Of a stretch of DNA of 59,046 nucleotides, positions 17,374-24,966 are shown piece after piece. A model generated the notes under the pieces. It searched no databases and was not told where the DNA came from. It was given only the letters and a program-made list of their open reading frames with translations. The position numbers and the translations under genes are program-made. The stretch is from NCBI RefSeq assembly GCF_001544135.1, contig NZ_BCPV01000017.1:1-59046 (forward strand), given 5' to 3'. Source of the DNA: Geobacillus zalihae NBRC 101842. Lineage in GTDB: Bacteria > Bacillota > Bacilli > Bacillales > Anoxybacillaceae. Position 1 is the first letter of the stretch, and each line of letters opens with the position of its first letter.

Positions 17374-17432
17374 ATGTCTAAATATCGAATGTTTTTGTCC
17401 GTATTTAGATAATTTCCTAAATGTCTAACTAT
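17374..17432. promoter_or_regulatory. Probable SdpR operator array (three copies of GTCTAAATA-like motif)
   Basis: ATGTCTAAATAT (17374-17385), its inverted copy GTATTTAGATAA (17401-17412) and AAATGTCTAACTAT (17419-17432) lie just downstream of the promoter. ArsR-family autorepressors such as SdpR bind paired inverted repeats in this position; binding here is inferred. Confidence 0.6.
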
Positions 17433-17543
17433 AGACCGGCATGAAAAATCGTTTGCATGCGCCGCACGCGAAGCTGTGATAAACGAAAGATGCCCCTTTA
17501 GCGGTTTATCCAACGAAAACTCGTTTGCAAGGTGGAATCGCCA

Positions 17544-17828
17544 TTGTCATTCAACGAAGCGTTTAAAGCGATCGCCGATCCGACGCGGCGGAAAATTTTA
17601 TCCTTGTTGCGGAACGGGGAGTTGACAGCAGGGGAGATCGCTTCGCATTTTGATATGCAAAAACCGAGCGTCTCGCATCATTTGAAAATTCTCAAACAGG
17701 CTGATTTGGTGCAAGACCGGCGTGAGGGACAGCATATCTACTACTCTCTGAACACGACGGTGTTTCAAGATTTGCTGCGCTGGTTTTACGATTTTGTCGA
17801 AAGGGGAGAGAAACATGTGGAAGAGTAA
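17544..17828 (+). CDS. sdpR: SdpR-type ArsR-family autorepressor
   Basis: A 94-residue winged-helix repressor. The helix-turn-helix reads ELTAGEIASHFDMQKPSVSH (about 31-50), followed by HLKILKQADLVQDRREGQH, and the C-terminal dimerisation helix reads LNTTVFQDLLRWFYDFV. There are no ArsR-type metal-binding cysteines, as in Bacillus subtilis SdpR. SdpR represses its own operon and is sequestered at the membrane by toxin-bound SdpI. A TTG start at 17544 is chosen because AAGGTGG lies 8 bases upstream; the GTG at 17532 overlaps that site. The stop overlaps sdpI by 14 bases. Promoter and operator-like repeats lie 110-210 bases upstream. Confidence 0.85.
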   Translation: MSFNEAFKAIADPTRRKILSLLRNGELTAGEIASHFDMQKPSVSHHLKILKQADLVQDRREGQHIYYSLNTTVFQDLLRWFYDFVERGEKHVEE

Positions 17829-18462
17829 TCGGCTTGCGATCATGCTTACAGTTTTCGCCTATGTCATCAGTCTGGCTGCCATTCCTTATTTGCCGGATCA
17901 AGTGGCCATTCACTGGAACGCAGCGGGTGAAGCCGACGGCTTCAGCAACAAATGGTTGGGTGCCTTCCTTCCCCCCTTATTGATGACACTTCTCATCATG
18001 TTGATGGGAGTGTTGCCGAAGTTTGACCCGAAAAAAGAAAGTTACGGCCGTTTTCAAAAAAGCTATCGCATTGTCAACGCGGCGCTCGCCTTCTTTTTCT
18101 TGCTCCTGCATATCGCAACATTGGCGTACAATCTCGGAGTTCCGGTCGATGTTGGACGGCTTGTGCCGATTGGTGTCGGAGTGCTGTTCATCGTGTTGGG
18201 AAACTACATGCCGAAAATCAAACCGAATTATTTTATCGGCATCCGCACGCCGTGGACGTTGGAAAGCGAGGCCGTTTGGAACAAAACGCACCGCCTTGGC
18301 GGCAAGGTGTTTATCGCGATGGGGATTTTGTCGATGCTCACCGCGTTTTGGCGCGGAGAGATGAGGGCTGTTTTGTTTCTCGTCATCATCGTTGTCGGCA
18401 ATTTGTATCTCATCGTTCAATCGTTTCTTTATGAGCAGCAAGAACAGCGCAACCGTTCATAA
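17815..18462 (+). CDS. sdpI: SdpI-family immunity/signal-transducing membrane protein
   Basis: A 215-residue membrane protein with six hydrophobic helices. The N-terminal DUF1648 segment (LPDQVAIHWNAAGEADGFSN) and the SdpI domain (NYFIGIRTPWTLESEAVWNK) are both present. In Bacillus subtilis SdpI protects against the SdpC cannibalism toxin and releases repression by holding SdpR at the membrane. Here the sdpR-sdpI order and overlap are kept, but no sdpABC toxin genes are in the window, so the pair may give resistance to a toxin made elsewhere or by neighbours. The start ATG has GGGGAGAG 5 bases upstream, inside sdpR. Confidence 0.88.
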   Translation: MWKSNRLAIMLTVFAYVISLAAIPYLPDQVAIHWNAAGEADGFSNKWLGAFLPPLLMTLLIMLMGVLPKFDPKKESYGRFQKSYRIVNAALAFFFLLLHIATLAYNLGVPVDVGRLVPIGVGVLFIVLGNYMPKIKPNYFIGIRTPWTLESEAVWNKTHRLGGKVFIAMGILSMLTAFWRGEMRAVLFLVIIVVGNLYLIVQSFLYEQQEQRNRS

Positions 18463-18486
18463 ATAAGCGGCAGGGGGGAGAGGGAC

Positions 18487-19269
18487 GTGGGAATGATCGG
18501 TGCGGCGGTGCAGCTTGCCATTTCACTGCTTGTTCCTGTTGGTCTCGCATGGTACGGGAGAAAAAAAGGATGGCTTTCATGGAAAGCGCTCGGCGTCGGG
18601 GCTGTTGTGTTTCTCGTTTTCTCACAAGTATTGGAAAAAGCGCTGCACATCGCTGTGCTCGAACCGGGCCGGCCAGCGTTAAAAGGAACAGACAGCGTTT
18701 GGCTCTTTGTCCTGTACGCCGCGCTCGCCGCTGGCGTGTTTGAAGAACTTGGCCGCTATGTCGGGTTCCGTTGGCTGCTAAAGCAACATCGCGGATATGG
18801 CGATGGTTTATCATTCGGGCTTGGGCACGGCGGGACGGAAGCGGTATTGCTCGGGGCGGTTGGCGCGGTCAATGTCATCGTGCTTGCGAGCTTGATTCAA
18901 TCCGGATCATTCGACAAAACGATCGCCCCATCGCTTCCGGCAGGACAGGCGGAGCTGATCAAGGAGCAAGTGTTGCACACGCCGTTTGCGATGTACGTGT
19001 TAGGCGGCTTGGAACGGCTGTTTGCGTTTACAGTGCACGTGGCGCTGTCGCTCCTCGTTTTGTTTGGGGTGCGGGAGAAGCAATTCCGCTATGTCCTGTA
19101 CGCCATTTTGATCCATGCGGCGATGGACGTGATGCCGGCGCTTTACCAAGCGAAAGTGGTCACGAACGTTTGGGCGGTCGAAGCGGTGCTGCTTGTTTGG
19201 GTGCTCGCCGCTGTTTCGTTCATCCGCCGCATACAACCGGCATTCGAACAGGGAGGGGAAAACCGATGA
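18487..19269 (+). CDS. YhfC-family intramembrane metalloprotease-like protein
   Basis: A 260-residue polytopic membrane protein of the YhfC type, with about seven hydrophobic helices. Conserved polar motifs inside the helices are FEELGRYVGFRWLLK, SFGLGHGGTEAVLLG and ILIHAAMDVMPALY. These EE, HxxxE and HxxxD residues resemble the ligand sets of CPBP/Abi-type intramembrane proteases, which include bacteriocin-immunity proteins; protease activity is inferred. It lies 24 bases after sdpI and its stop overlaps the next gene by 4 bases (ATGA), so it is part of the sdpRI operon. That context supports a role in toxin immunity or membrane stress. The start is GTG, with a GGGGGGAGAG site upstream. Confidence 0.8.
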   Translation: MGMIGAAVQLAISLLVPVGLAWYGRKKGWLSWKALGVGAVVFLVFSQVLEKALHIAVLEPGRPALKGTDSVWLFVLYAALAAGVFEELGRYVGFRWLLKQHRGYGDGLSFGLGHGGTEAVLLGAVGAVNVIVLASLIQSGSFDKTIAPSLPAGQAELIKEQVLHTPFAMYVLGGLERLFAFTVHVALSLLVLFGVREKQFRYVLYAILIHAAMDVMPALYQAKVVTNVWAVEAVLLVWVLAAVSFIRRIQPAFEQGGENR

Positions 19270-19634
19270 TTCGTGTCAAACGGCTTGACCATGTGCAAAT
19301 TTGCATTCCGTTTGGCGCCGAAGACGAAGCGCGCGCCTTTTACACCGGTGTGCTTGGTTTTCAAGAAATCGAAAAGCCGGCATCGCTGAAAGGAAACGGT
19401 GGGCTTTGGTACAAAGTCGGCGATATCGAGCTCCATATCGGGGCGGAACAACGCGACGGCTACAACAGCAAAAGCCACCCCGCTTTCGAAGTGGAAGATG
19501 TGGAAGCGGCGCGCCGTTATTTGGAAGAGCACGGCGTCGCGACGCAAGACGAAAAACCGATCCCAGGAGTGAAGCGCTTTTCATTTCGCGATCCGTTCCG
19601 CAATCGGATCGAGCTGTTGGAAAAAATCAGGTGA
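19266..19634 (+). CDS. VOC-family (glyoxalase/bleomycin-resistance-like) protein
   Basis: A 122-residue protein with the two beta-alpha-beta-beta-beta modules of the vicinal oxygen chelate fold. Likely metal ligands are the His in LDHVQI, the His in DIELHIG and the Glu in RNRIELLE. Single-copy VOC proteins of this size act as dimeric metal-dependent lyases, dioxygenases or drug-binding resistance proteins; the substrate cannot be told. Translational coupling to the upstream yhfC-like gene (ATGA overlap at 19266-19269) puts it in the sdpRI operon, so it may belong to the same stress or resistance response. Confidence 0.82.
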   Translation: MIRVKRLDHVQICIPFGAEDEARAFYTGVLGFQEIEKPASLKGNGGLWYKVGDIELHIGAEQRDGYNSKSHPAFEVEDVEAARRYLEEHGVATQDEKPIPGVKRFSFRDPFRNRIELLEKIR

Positions 19635-19726
19635 AACCGTGCTTGAGGCGAGAAGGGCCGCTTTCCCCTTCGCTATCGTAAACCCGTCTCATTTGGGGCA
19701 TGCTAGGGATGAAGGAGGGGAGGGCG

Positions 19727-19930
19727 ATGAAACGGAAACCGGACAACCAACGCGCCGGGCATCCGGCCCGCGCCGCCGACACACGGACGGCAGGCCGGAC
19801 AGCGATGAAGGAACAAACGGTGCAAGAGGCCTACAAAGAGCGGGAAGAGCTGACAGCCGATTCAATCAAAAAGCGGGAGAAAGGGCGATTCCTTTCTCTC
19901 GCTTTTTTGCGGTTAAGCATGCTCCTCTAA
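19727..19930 (+). CDS. Small protein, possibly YozQ-like (DUF4025)
   Basis: A 67-codon frame starts at ATG 19727 with a strong GGAGGGG site. The stretch GRTAMKEQTVQEAYKEREEL recalls the G-x-A-x-x-x-E-Q-x-x-x-A-Y-x-E pattern that I associate with DUF4025 (YozQ) small proteins of bacilli, but the likeness is weak. The last 20 codons run through a strong terminator hairpin (19868-19909), so the real end may be earlier, or the gene may be decayed. Uncertain. Confidence 0.4.
   Translation: MKRKPDNQRAGHPARAADTRTAGRTAMKEQTVQEAYKEREELTADSIKKREKGRFLSLAFLRLSMLL
19868..19909. terminator. Bidirectional terminator next to sspH
   Basis: A 15-bp stem AAAGCGGGAGAAAGG / CCTTTCTCTCGCTTT has a 6-base loop and one mismatch. 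It is followed by a T-run on both strands and lies 3 bases beyond the sspH stop. Confidence 0.85.
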
Positions 19931-20095
19931 GCTTGCGACCGGCACGCTTTGCTTTTGATTTGGGTTGTCAAGCGGGTGGATCGTTGCTACGCCTTTTTGT
20001 TGGTCAACATGCTCAATGTAAATGCGCTGGCCGTTGTACGTGACGTTTGCCATCACCGGCGACGACGCGATTTCTTGCGCCCGACGGACGTCCAT
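19913..20095 (-). CDS. sspH: Small acid-soluble spore protein, H type
   Basis: A 60-residue protein that matches SspH of bacilli, a minor spore-core protein made in the forespore. The family pattern is seen in MDVRRAQEIASSPVMANVTY and in IYIEHVDQQKGVATIHPL. The ATG at 20095 follows AAAGGAGGTGGTGG at good spacing; longer upstream frame has no ribosome binding site. Expression is expected from sigma-G; I could not assign its promoter boxes with confidence. A strong terminator follows directly. The gene supports a spore-forming host. Confidence 0.92.
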   Translation of the reverse strand: MDVRRAQEIASSPVMANVTYNGQRIYIEHVDQQKGVATIHPLDNPNQKQSVPVASLEEHA

Positions 20096-20255
20096 TTCCA
20101 CCACCTCCTTTTTGCCGATAACACGCATAGTATGACATGTCTGCGATTGAACTATGCATGCGGTCGAGGGTGGAAAAGAATAATTTCCAAAACAATGTGC
20201 TAAATAATCAATTAACAAAACCGATCATCTTTTCCTAGCCGAGTTGCGGGTTTTA

Positions 20256-20286
20256 ATGTAAACTATTTTTTATAAACAGTTTACAT
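20256..20286. promoter_or_regulatory. BirA-type biotin operator upstream of bioF
   Basis: Perfect inverted arms ATGTAAACT and AGTTTACAT are separated by 13 bases, 16 bases before the bioF start codon. The spacing and the GTAAAC/GTTTAC arms fit the BirA box of Firmicutes (TTGTTAAC-N14-16-GTTAACAA type), which represses biotin genes when biotin is plentiful. Confidence 0.75.
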
Positions 20287-20302
20287 ATAAGGAGGGATAG
20301 GG

Positions 20303-21475
20303 ATGAAAACCGAACTGACCGTCAAACTGCACGAATGGGAACAAAAAGTGCAAAAACGCCAGCTGCGCCGGGCAGAGGCTTCAGGCGCTACGGTCATCCT
20401 GAACGGAAAGCCGATGTTGAATTTAGCGTCCAATAATTATTTAGGGTTGGCGGATGATAGGCGGCTCATCGAAGCGGGCTGCGAAGCGATGCGGGCCTAC
20501 GGAGCCGGAGCGGGCGCGTCGCGGCTCGTCGTCGGCAATCATCCGCTCTATGAGCGGGCGGAAGCCGCATTGAAACAATGGAAAAGAGCAGAAGCGGCGC
20601 TTATTTTCAACAGCGGCTATACAGCCAACATCGGCGTGTTGACAGCGTTAATTGGCCGAGATGATCTTGTCTTTAGCGATGAGTGGAACCATGCGAGCTT
20701 GATTGATGGCATCCGCTTGAGCAAAGCCGCCTGTTTCTGCTATCGGCATAACGACATCGATCAGCTGGAATCATTGTTGAAGCAATCTCCGCCCGATAAG
20801 CGGAAATGGATCGTCACCGATGCCGTCTTCAGCATGGACGGCGATCTAGCGCCACTACCGAAGCTTGTCGAGTTGAAACGGCGCTACCGCGCGATATTGA
20901 TTGTCGATGAAGCGCACAGCGGCGGCGTGTTTGGACCGAACGGCGAAGGGCTGCTTCACCATTTCGGGCTTGAGAAGGAAGAGGATGTAATCGCCATCGG
21001 CACCTTCAGCAAAGCGCTTGGCAGCTTTGGCGCGTATGTAACAGGAGAGCCGTGGCTGGTCGACTATTTGATCAACAGCGCCCGCAGCTTCATTTTTACC
21101 ACCGCCTTGCCGCCGGCGGTTCTCGCCGCCAATGAAGCGGCTATTCATATCGTTCAATCCGAGCCAAAGCGGCGCGAGCGGCTGCACGCCTTAAGCGAAC
21201 AGTTCCGCACGAAACTGAAACAGCTTGGGTTTGACACCGGCGGCAGCGAGACGCCGATCGTTCCGGTGATCGTCGGCCCGAACGACCAGGCTGTGGCGAT
21301 GAGCGAGTTGCTGCAGGAAGCGGGCCTTGCCGCAATCGCCATCCGGCCGCCGACCGTCCCTGAGGGAACGGCGCGCATTCGCTTTTCCATCACCGCCGCG
21401 ATGACGGAAGAAGACATTGATATGGCGGTTGACCGTATCGCTTGGGCAGGAAGGCAGATTGGATTGATTTCATAG
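20303..21475 (+). CDS. bioF: 8-amino-7-oxononanoate synthase (KAPA synthase)
   Basis: A PLP enzyme of the alpha-oxoamine synthase family, 390 residues, condensing pimeloyl-CoA (or ACP) with L-alanine in biotin synthesis. Key segments are NLASNNYLGLADDRRL, ASRLVVGNHPLYERAE, FSDEWNHASLIDGIRLS, IVDEAHSGGVFGPNGEG (Asp and His contacting PLP) and GTFSKALGSFGAY with the PLP lysine at residue 237. It could be confused with 2-amino-3-ketobutyrate CoA ligase (Kbl), but the BirA-type operator directly upstream supports a biotin role. The start ATG follows AAGGAGGG. No other biotin genes are adjacent. Confidence 0.88.
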   Translation: MKTELTVKLHEWEQKVQKRQLRRAEASGATVILNGKPMLNLASNNYLGLADDRRLIEAGCEAMRAYGAGAGASRLVVGNHPLYERAEAALKQWKRAEAALIFNSGYTANIGVLTALIGRDDLVFSDEWNHASLIDGIRLSKAACFCYRHNDIDQLESLLKQSPPDKRKWIVTDAVFSMDGDLAPLPKLVELKRRYRAILIVDEAHSGGVFGPNGEGLLHHFGLEKEEDVIAIGTFSKALGSFGAYVTGEPWLVDYLINSARSFIFTTALPPAVLAANEAAIHIVQSEPKRRERLHALSEQFRTKLKQLGFDTGGSETPIVPVIVGPNDQAVAMSELLQEAGLAAIAIRPPTVPEGTARIRFSITAAMTEEDIDMAVDRIAWAGRQIGLIS

Positions 21476-21512
21476 GGAAAAACGGCGTCACGAGGAGGAA
21501 ACGCGTGAGAGA

Positions 21513-21548
21513 ACAAAAAAACCAGCCGAACGTTTTTTCGGCTGGTTT
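21513..21548 (-). terminator. Terminator of the tRNA-Pro gene
   Basis: On the minus strand the stem AAACCAGCCGAA / TTCGGCTGGTTT is followed by TTTTTTTG. It lies 7 bases past the tRNA 3' end. Confidence 0.85.
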
Positions 21549-21555
21549 CCTTCGA

Positions 21556-21629
21556 TCGGGATGACAGGATTTGAACCTGCGACCCCACGCACCCCATGCG
21601 TGTGCTCTACCAAGCTGAGCTACATCCCG
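21556..21629 (-). tRNA. tRNA-Pro (anticodon GGG)
   Basis: Read on the minus strand, the 74-base gene starts CGGGATGTAGCTCAG and ends CATCCCG plus discriminator A; the 3' CCA is not encoded. The acceptor stem CGGGATG/CATCCCG is perfect. The D-arm is AGCTCAGCTTGGTAGAGC, the anticodon arm CACGC-ATGGGGT-GCGTG gives anticodon GGG, and the T-arm is GCAGGTTCAAATCCTGT. It reads CCC and CCU proline codons. A consensus promoter lies just upstream and a terminator just downstream. Confidence 0.93.
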
Positions 21630-21652
21630 AAATGGATGGTGAGACATCTTCA

Positions 21653-21681
21653 ATTATACAAGAAAAGCAGGACAAAATCAA
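21653..21681 (-). promoter_or_regulatory. Promoter of tRNA-Pro
   Basis: On the minus strand, the -35 box TTGATT (21681-21676) and the perfect -10 box TATAAT (21658-21653) are 17 bases apart. The -10 box ends 24 bases before the mature tRNA 5' end. Confidence 0.88.
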
Positions 21682-21996
21682 TGGCGAATTTTGCGTTGAG
21701 TTGGAAAAGGATGCCGTTGAAAGACTAGTGGCATCCTTGTTGCTGACAAGTCTGTTTTTTTCTGTTTTCATGCTCCTTTGAACGTATCTTCCTCTGTCTG
21801 TCCGCCCCTGCTTTTGCGACAGAGAATTCGCCATTGATTATACGACAAAGCATGCAAGATGTCCCGCTAAAGAACTCGTGATGGGAAACGAGTTGTTCAG
21901 CAGAGACTCTTTTTAAGTTGAGAAACTTTGCAAAATCGACTCGCCTTCCGCCACAAAAACCGCCGATAGGCCAAAAAGAATGGTTTTCCCCGTCTT

Positions 21997-22458
21997 CTAC
22001 ACGCCTTGGAAAACGAGCGTGGTGTCAATCGTTCCGATCACAGAATCGAACGTTTCGCCGCAGGCGATGATCGTCTCGGCGTATCGATCATGTTCGAGTG
22101 TGCACTGACGGATCGTTTTGTTGTATGGGTCAACGATCCAGTATTCTTCCACTCCGTAGGCGCAGTACAAATCTTTTTTCAGTGTCACATCGATTTTGTA
22201 GGTTGACGGGCTGACCACCTCGATGACGATGAGCGGCCGCCCCTTATAGCCGCCGATGATTTTTTCCGGCCGTTCGCAATAGACAGCGACATCCGGCTGG
22301 ATAAACTCGTTCATCACGTTTCCGTTCTTCTCGAGTTTCACGGACAAGTTGGAAATCGGTTGACATGGGCTTTTTCCTTTGATCACGGAAACAAGATTGT
22401 CGCAAACGATTTGATGTTCCCATGACGGGGATGTGGACATGTTGATGGCTTCTTGCAC
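21997..22458 (-). CDS. Uma2-family endonuclease-like protein, short N-terminus
   Basis: About 153 residues of the Uma2 family (formerly DUF820), a PD-(D/E)XK-type nuclease fold widespread in cyanobacteria and some firmicutes. The core acidic residues lie in FIQPDVAVYCERP and LIVIEVVSPSTYKID, and KKDLYCAYGVEEYWIVDP is the family C-terminal signature. Compared with the adjacent Uma2 paralogue, about 30 N-terminal residues containing YEVIDG are lost or diverged, so it may be partial. The GTG at 22458 has GAGGTGAGG directly upstream; a longer TTG-started frame to 22509 lacks such a site. It diverges from the second Uma2 gene. Biological role unknown. Confidence 0.7.
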   Translation of the reverse strand: MQEAINMSTSPSWEHQIVCDNLVSVIKGKSPCQPISNLSVKLEKNGNVMNEFIQPDVAVYCERPEKIIGGYKGRPLIVIEVVSPSTYKIDVTLKKDLYCAYGVEEYWIVDPYNKTIRQCTLEHDRYAETIIACGETFDSVIGTIDTTLVFQGV

Positions 22459-22593
22459 GCTCCTCACCTCTTTTTCATTATACTTGAAACGGTTCTCCTT
22501 TGTCTGCAACGGGTTGTGGAGAAAAAGAAAACGCTAGGTTGCCAGGTGGTATTCAAGTATACTAAAAAGAAAAGAGGAAAGGAGGCCGTTTTC

Positions 22594-23169
22594 ATGCGAG
22601 CGCCGGGAAAAGGGCAGCCGTTCACTTATGCGCAATATATGTTGCTCGACGAAGATGTACGCTATGAGGTCATTGACGGCCAAGTCTTCAACATGTCCCG
22701 CGCTCCGACGCCGAAACATCAGGCCGTGCAACGTGAATTGTTGGTGGAATTTGCGACATATTTGCGGGGGAAAACATGCACCGTATTTGGTGCTCCGATC
22801 GACGTTTGTTTGGCGGATCGGGATGATCCGGAACAAATTCGCGAATGGGTTGAGCCAGATCTTGTCGTTGTCTGCGACAAAAGCAAAATTCGCGAAAAAC
22901 GAATTGTCGGCGTGCCGGATCTCGTTGTGGAGATTATTTCAAAATCGACGGTGCGCAAGGACAAAATTGTCAAATTTCACCGTTATGAGCGGGCAGGGGT
23001 GAAAGAATATTGGATTGCCGATCCGATGAATGAGACGATTGATGTCTATGTGCTCGAAGAAGGAAGATTCCGCCATCAAGGGATGTATGTCCGCGATGAT
23101 ACGATTCCTGTCCGTCTGTTTCCCGGATTTGCGATCGAATTAAAAAACGTATTTGCCGAAGAAGAATAA
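22594..23169 (+). CDS. Uma2-family endonuclease-like protein
   Basis: A full-length 191-residue Uma2-family protein. The N-terminal lead is FTYAQYMLLDEDVRYEVIDG; the PD-(D/E)XK-like acidic residues are in WVEPDLVVVCDKSK and PDLVVEIISKSTVRKDKIVK; and HRYERAGVKEYWIADPMNET completes the signature. The start ATG follows AAAGGAGG at 8 bases. It is divergent from, and paralogous to, the shorter Uma2 gene on its left; the pair shares a 135-base intergenic region with a TATAAT-like or TATACT-like -10 box on each strand. A nuclease function is predicted from the fold only; cellular targets are not known. Confidence 0.82.
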   Translation: MRAPGKGQPFTYAQYMLLDEDVRYEVIDGQVFNMSRAPTPKHQAVQRELLVEFATYLRGKTCTVFGAPIDVCLADRDDPEQIREWVEPDLVVVCDKSKIREKRIVGVPDLVVEIISKSTVRKDKIVKFHRYERAGVKEYWIADPMNETIDVYVLEEGRFRHQGMYVRDDTIPVRLFPGFAIELKNVFAEEE

Positions 23170-23343
23170 GAAAAACGGCTGCTGTTCAAACAGCAGGTTC
23201 AGGCCGCCGACTGGAGGAGAGCGGGGCGGTTTTTGCCGGCGGTCCGCTTGGCGAGGGCAAAGCGCCCCCCCTGTCTGAAATCGCCGCTGTTTGCATCGTT
23301 TGGGCATAGAAACGGAAAAAACAGGCGATACTAACGATCGGTG

Positions 23344-24270
23344 ATGCCTGTGTACAGTCAAGAACAATTGGTCCGCTTTGTCGAAGAAGCGAAACAGTAC
23401 GCCCGCTATGGAAAAGTAGCCGATTACATTCCCGCCTTGGGCAAGGCCGATCCAAATGAACTGTCAGTTGCCGTTTACACCCCGGACGGCAAGGTGGCAA
23501 GCGCCGGGGATGTGACGGTGAAAGTGACGCTGCAAAGCATTTCCAAAATTCTTGCCCTGGCCCTTGTGTTGATGGATCACGGAGAAGATGAAGTGTTCCA
23601 TAAAGTCGGCATGGAGCCGACGGATTATCCGTTTCATTCCATTGCCAAATTAGAGGAAAAGCCTGCCAAGCCGCTGAATCCGATGATTAATGCCGGCGCG
23701 CTTGTCGTCACGTCGATGATTCAAGGCGGCTCGGTGTCCGAACGGCTGGAACGGCTGTTGGCGTTTGTTCGCCGATTGGCGGGCAACGAACAGATCGCGT
23801 ATTCGGAGGAAGTGGCCCGCTCCGAATTTGAAACCGCGTTTTTGAACCGTTCGCTTTGCTATTTTCTCAAGCAGCATCGTATCATTGACGAAGATGTCGA
23901 AGAGCTGATGGATTTGTACACGAAGCAGTGCGCCATTGAAATGACGTGCATCGACCTGGCGCGCATCGGCTTGGTGTTCGCGCTTGACGGGCGCGACCCG
24001 CATTCGGGCGAGCCGATCATGCCGCTTGATGTCGCCCGCATTTGCAAAACATTTATGGTCACGTGCGGCATGTACAACGCATCCGGCGAATTTGCCATCA
24101 AAGTCGGCATCCCGGCGAAAAGCGGCGTTTCAGGCGGCATTCTCGCTGCCGTCCCGGGCCGGTGCGGCATCGGTATTTTCGGCCCGGCTCTCGATGATAA
24201 AGGGAACAGCGTGACCGGGGTGAAACTGCTCGAGCGGCTGTCAAAAACGTATTCATTAAGCATTTTCTAA
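23344..24270 (+). CDS. glsA: Glutaminase (serine-dependent, GlsA family)
   Basis: A cytoplasmic glutaminase that hydrolyses L-glutamine to glutamate and ammonia. At 308 residues it matches the bacterial beta-lactamase-fold family. The catalytic Ser-x-x-Lys is SISK at residues 65-68; [13 protein letters not shown] supplies the conserved substrate-binding Asn, [10 protein letters not shown] follows, and the C-terminal [20 protein letters not shown] lines the active site. The ATG at 23344 is used; a GTG directly before it is the alternative, and neither has a strong ribosome binding site. A small acidic gene follows 13 bases downstream, ahead of a terminator, so the two form an operon. Confidence 0.9.
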   Translation: MPVYSQEQLVRFVEEAKQYARYGKVADYIPALGKADPNELSVAVYTPDGKVASAGDVTVKVTLQSISKILALALVLMDHGEDEVFHKVGMEPTDYPFHSIAKLEEKPAKPLNPMINAGALVVTSMIQGGSVSERLERLLAFVRRLAGNEQIAYSEEVARSEFETAFLNRSLCYFLKQHRIIDEDVEELMDLYTKQCAIEMTCIDLARIGLVFALDGRDPHSGEPIMPLDVARICKTFMVTCGMYNASGEFAIKVGIPAKSGVSGGILAAVPGRCGIGIFGPALDDKGNSVTGVKLLERLSKTYSLSIF

Positions 24271-24283
24271 GGAGGAAATCACG

Positions 24284-24688
24284 ATGAAAACATTTACGGT
24301 CCAGTTTCACCGCGAAGACGACGTCGAAGCGATGAACGTCGGCAAGTTGAGCCAAGAGGATTTTGACAAGGCGACCGAAGGCGGGACGCGGCATTTGTTT
24401 GACCTTGACACCAATATCGGCTATTTCGTCTTTTTCGACGCTGAGGACAACGAAGGCAACGTATCGTATTTAATGCTTCAATATGAAGAAGACAACGAAG
24501 ACCCGAGCGCGTGCTACAGCTTTGAGCTGAAAGACTTTTACGAATTTATGGCGCTGTATTTGAACGACCTTGAATTCGCCGACGAAGAAGAAATGACGGA
24601 AGACGGCGAAGAGGAATACGGACCGATCCACCACCTGGCGCATTTGCTTTATCATATCGTCGAGGAAGGGAAGACGGTGGAGGTGTGA
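24284..24688 (+). CDS. Hypothetical acidic protein in operon with glsA
   Basis: A 134-residue, strongly acidic soluble protein that I do not recognise. It starts MKTFTVQFHREDDVEAMNVG, has an aromatic middle (NIGYFVFFDAED), and a Glu/Asp-rich stretch near residues 100-112 before a His-rich end (GPIHHLAHLLYHIVEE). It has no signal peptide and no transmembrane helix. The ATG has a strong AAGGAGG site, and the gene lies 13 bases after glsA with a terminator directly downstream. The coupling suggests a role linked to glutamine or glutamate handling, but nothing in the sequence shows it. Confidence 0.65.
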   Translation: MKTFTVQFHREDDVEAMNVGKLSQEDFDKATEGGTRHLFDLDTNIGYFVFFDAEDNEGNVSYLMLQYEEDNEDPSACYSFELKDFYEFMALYLNDLEFADEEEMTEDGEEEYGPIHHLAHLLYHIVEEGKTVEV

Positions 24689-24690
24689 AG

Positions 24691-24727
24691 GAACATCCCA
24701 AGCGAGTTTGCTTGGGGTTCTTTGTTT
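24691..24727 (+). terminator. Terminator of the glsA operon
   Basis: The stem GAAC-CCCAAGC / GCTTGGG-GTTC (one bulged base on the 5' side) has a 6-base loop and is followed by TTTGTTT. It begins 3 bases after the stop codon. Confidence 0.75.
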
Positions 24728-24753
24728 ATAAAGCAAAAAAAGCATTTAGGGAC

Positions 24754-24783
24754 TTGACGAACGATTTTTCGGCAATGTAAGAT
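24754..24783 (+). promoter_or_regulatory. Likely promoter of the sugar ABC transporter operon
   Basis: The -35 box TTGACG (24754-24759) and the -10 box TAAGAT (24778-24783) are 18 bases apart. The palindromic operator begins 6 bases further on, over the expected start point, as expected for repression. Confidence 0.6.
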
Positions 24784-24788
24784 GATTT

Positions 24789-24802
24789 TGTAATCGATTA
24801 CA
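24789..24802. promoter_or_regulatory. LacI-type operator, copy 1
   Basis: TGTAATCGATTACA is a perfect 14-bp palindrome with the central CG typical of LacI/GalR sites. It overlaps the transcription start region of the ABC transporter operon. Confidence 0.8.
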
Positions 24803-24952
24803 TAACCAAGGTGCAAAAAGAAGCTGGCAAAGCGGGCAGGGTGACCGACGGCCTAGACAGGTTGCTTTGGTTGAACAGGGAAGCATGGGAACACTGCATT
24901 CAGCTTCGAGAGGAAAGAAAAAAGCGGACATGAGGGTGTTCATCGTTTTGTA

Positions 24953-24966
24953 TGTAATCGATTACA
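24953..24966. promoter_or_regulatory. LacI-type operator, copy 2
   Basis: An identical 14-bp palindrome lies 164 bases downstream of copy 1 and 147 bases before the binding-protein gene. Paired sites at this distance could support repression by DNA looping. Confidence 0.78.

Noticed and set aside
24289-24688. Acidic protein as a DNA-mimic anti-restriction protein.
   Set aside because: High acidity alone is weak evidence, and the operon with glsA in backbone DNA points away from a phage-derived role.
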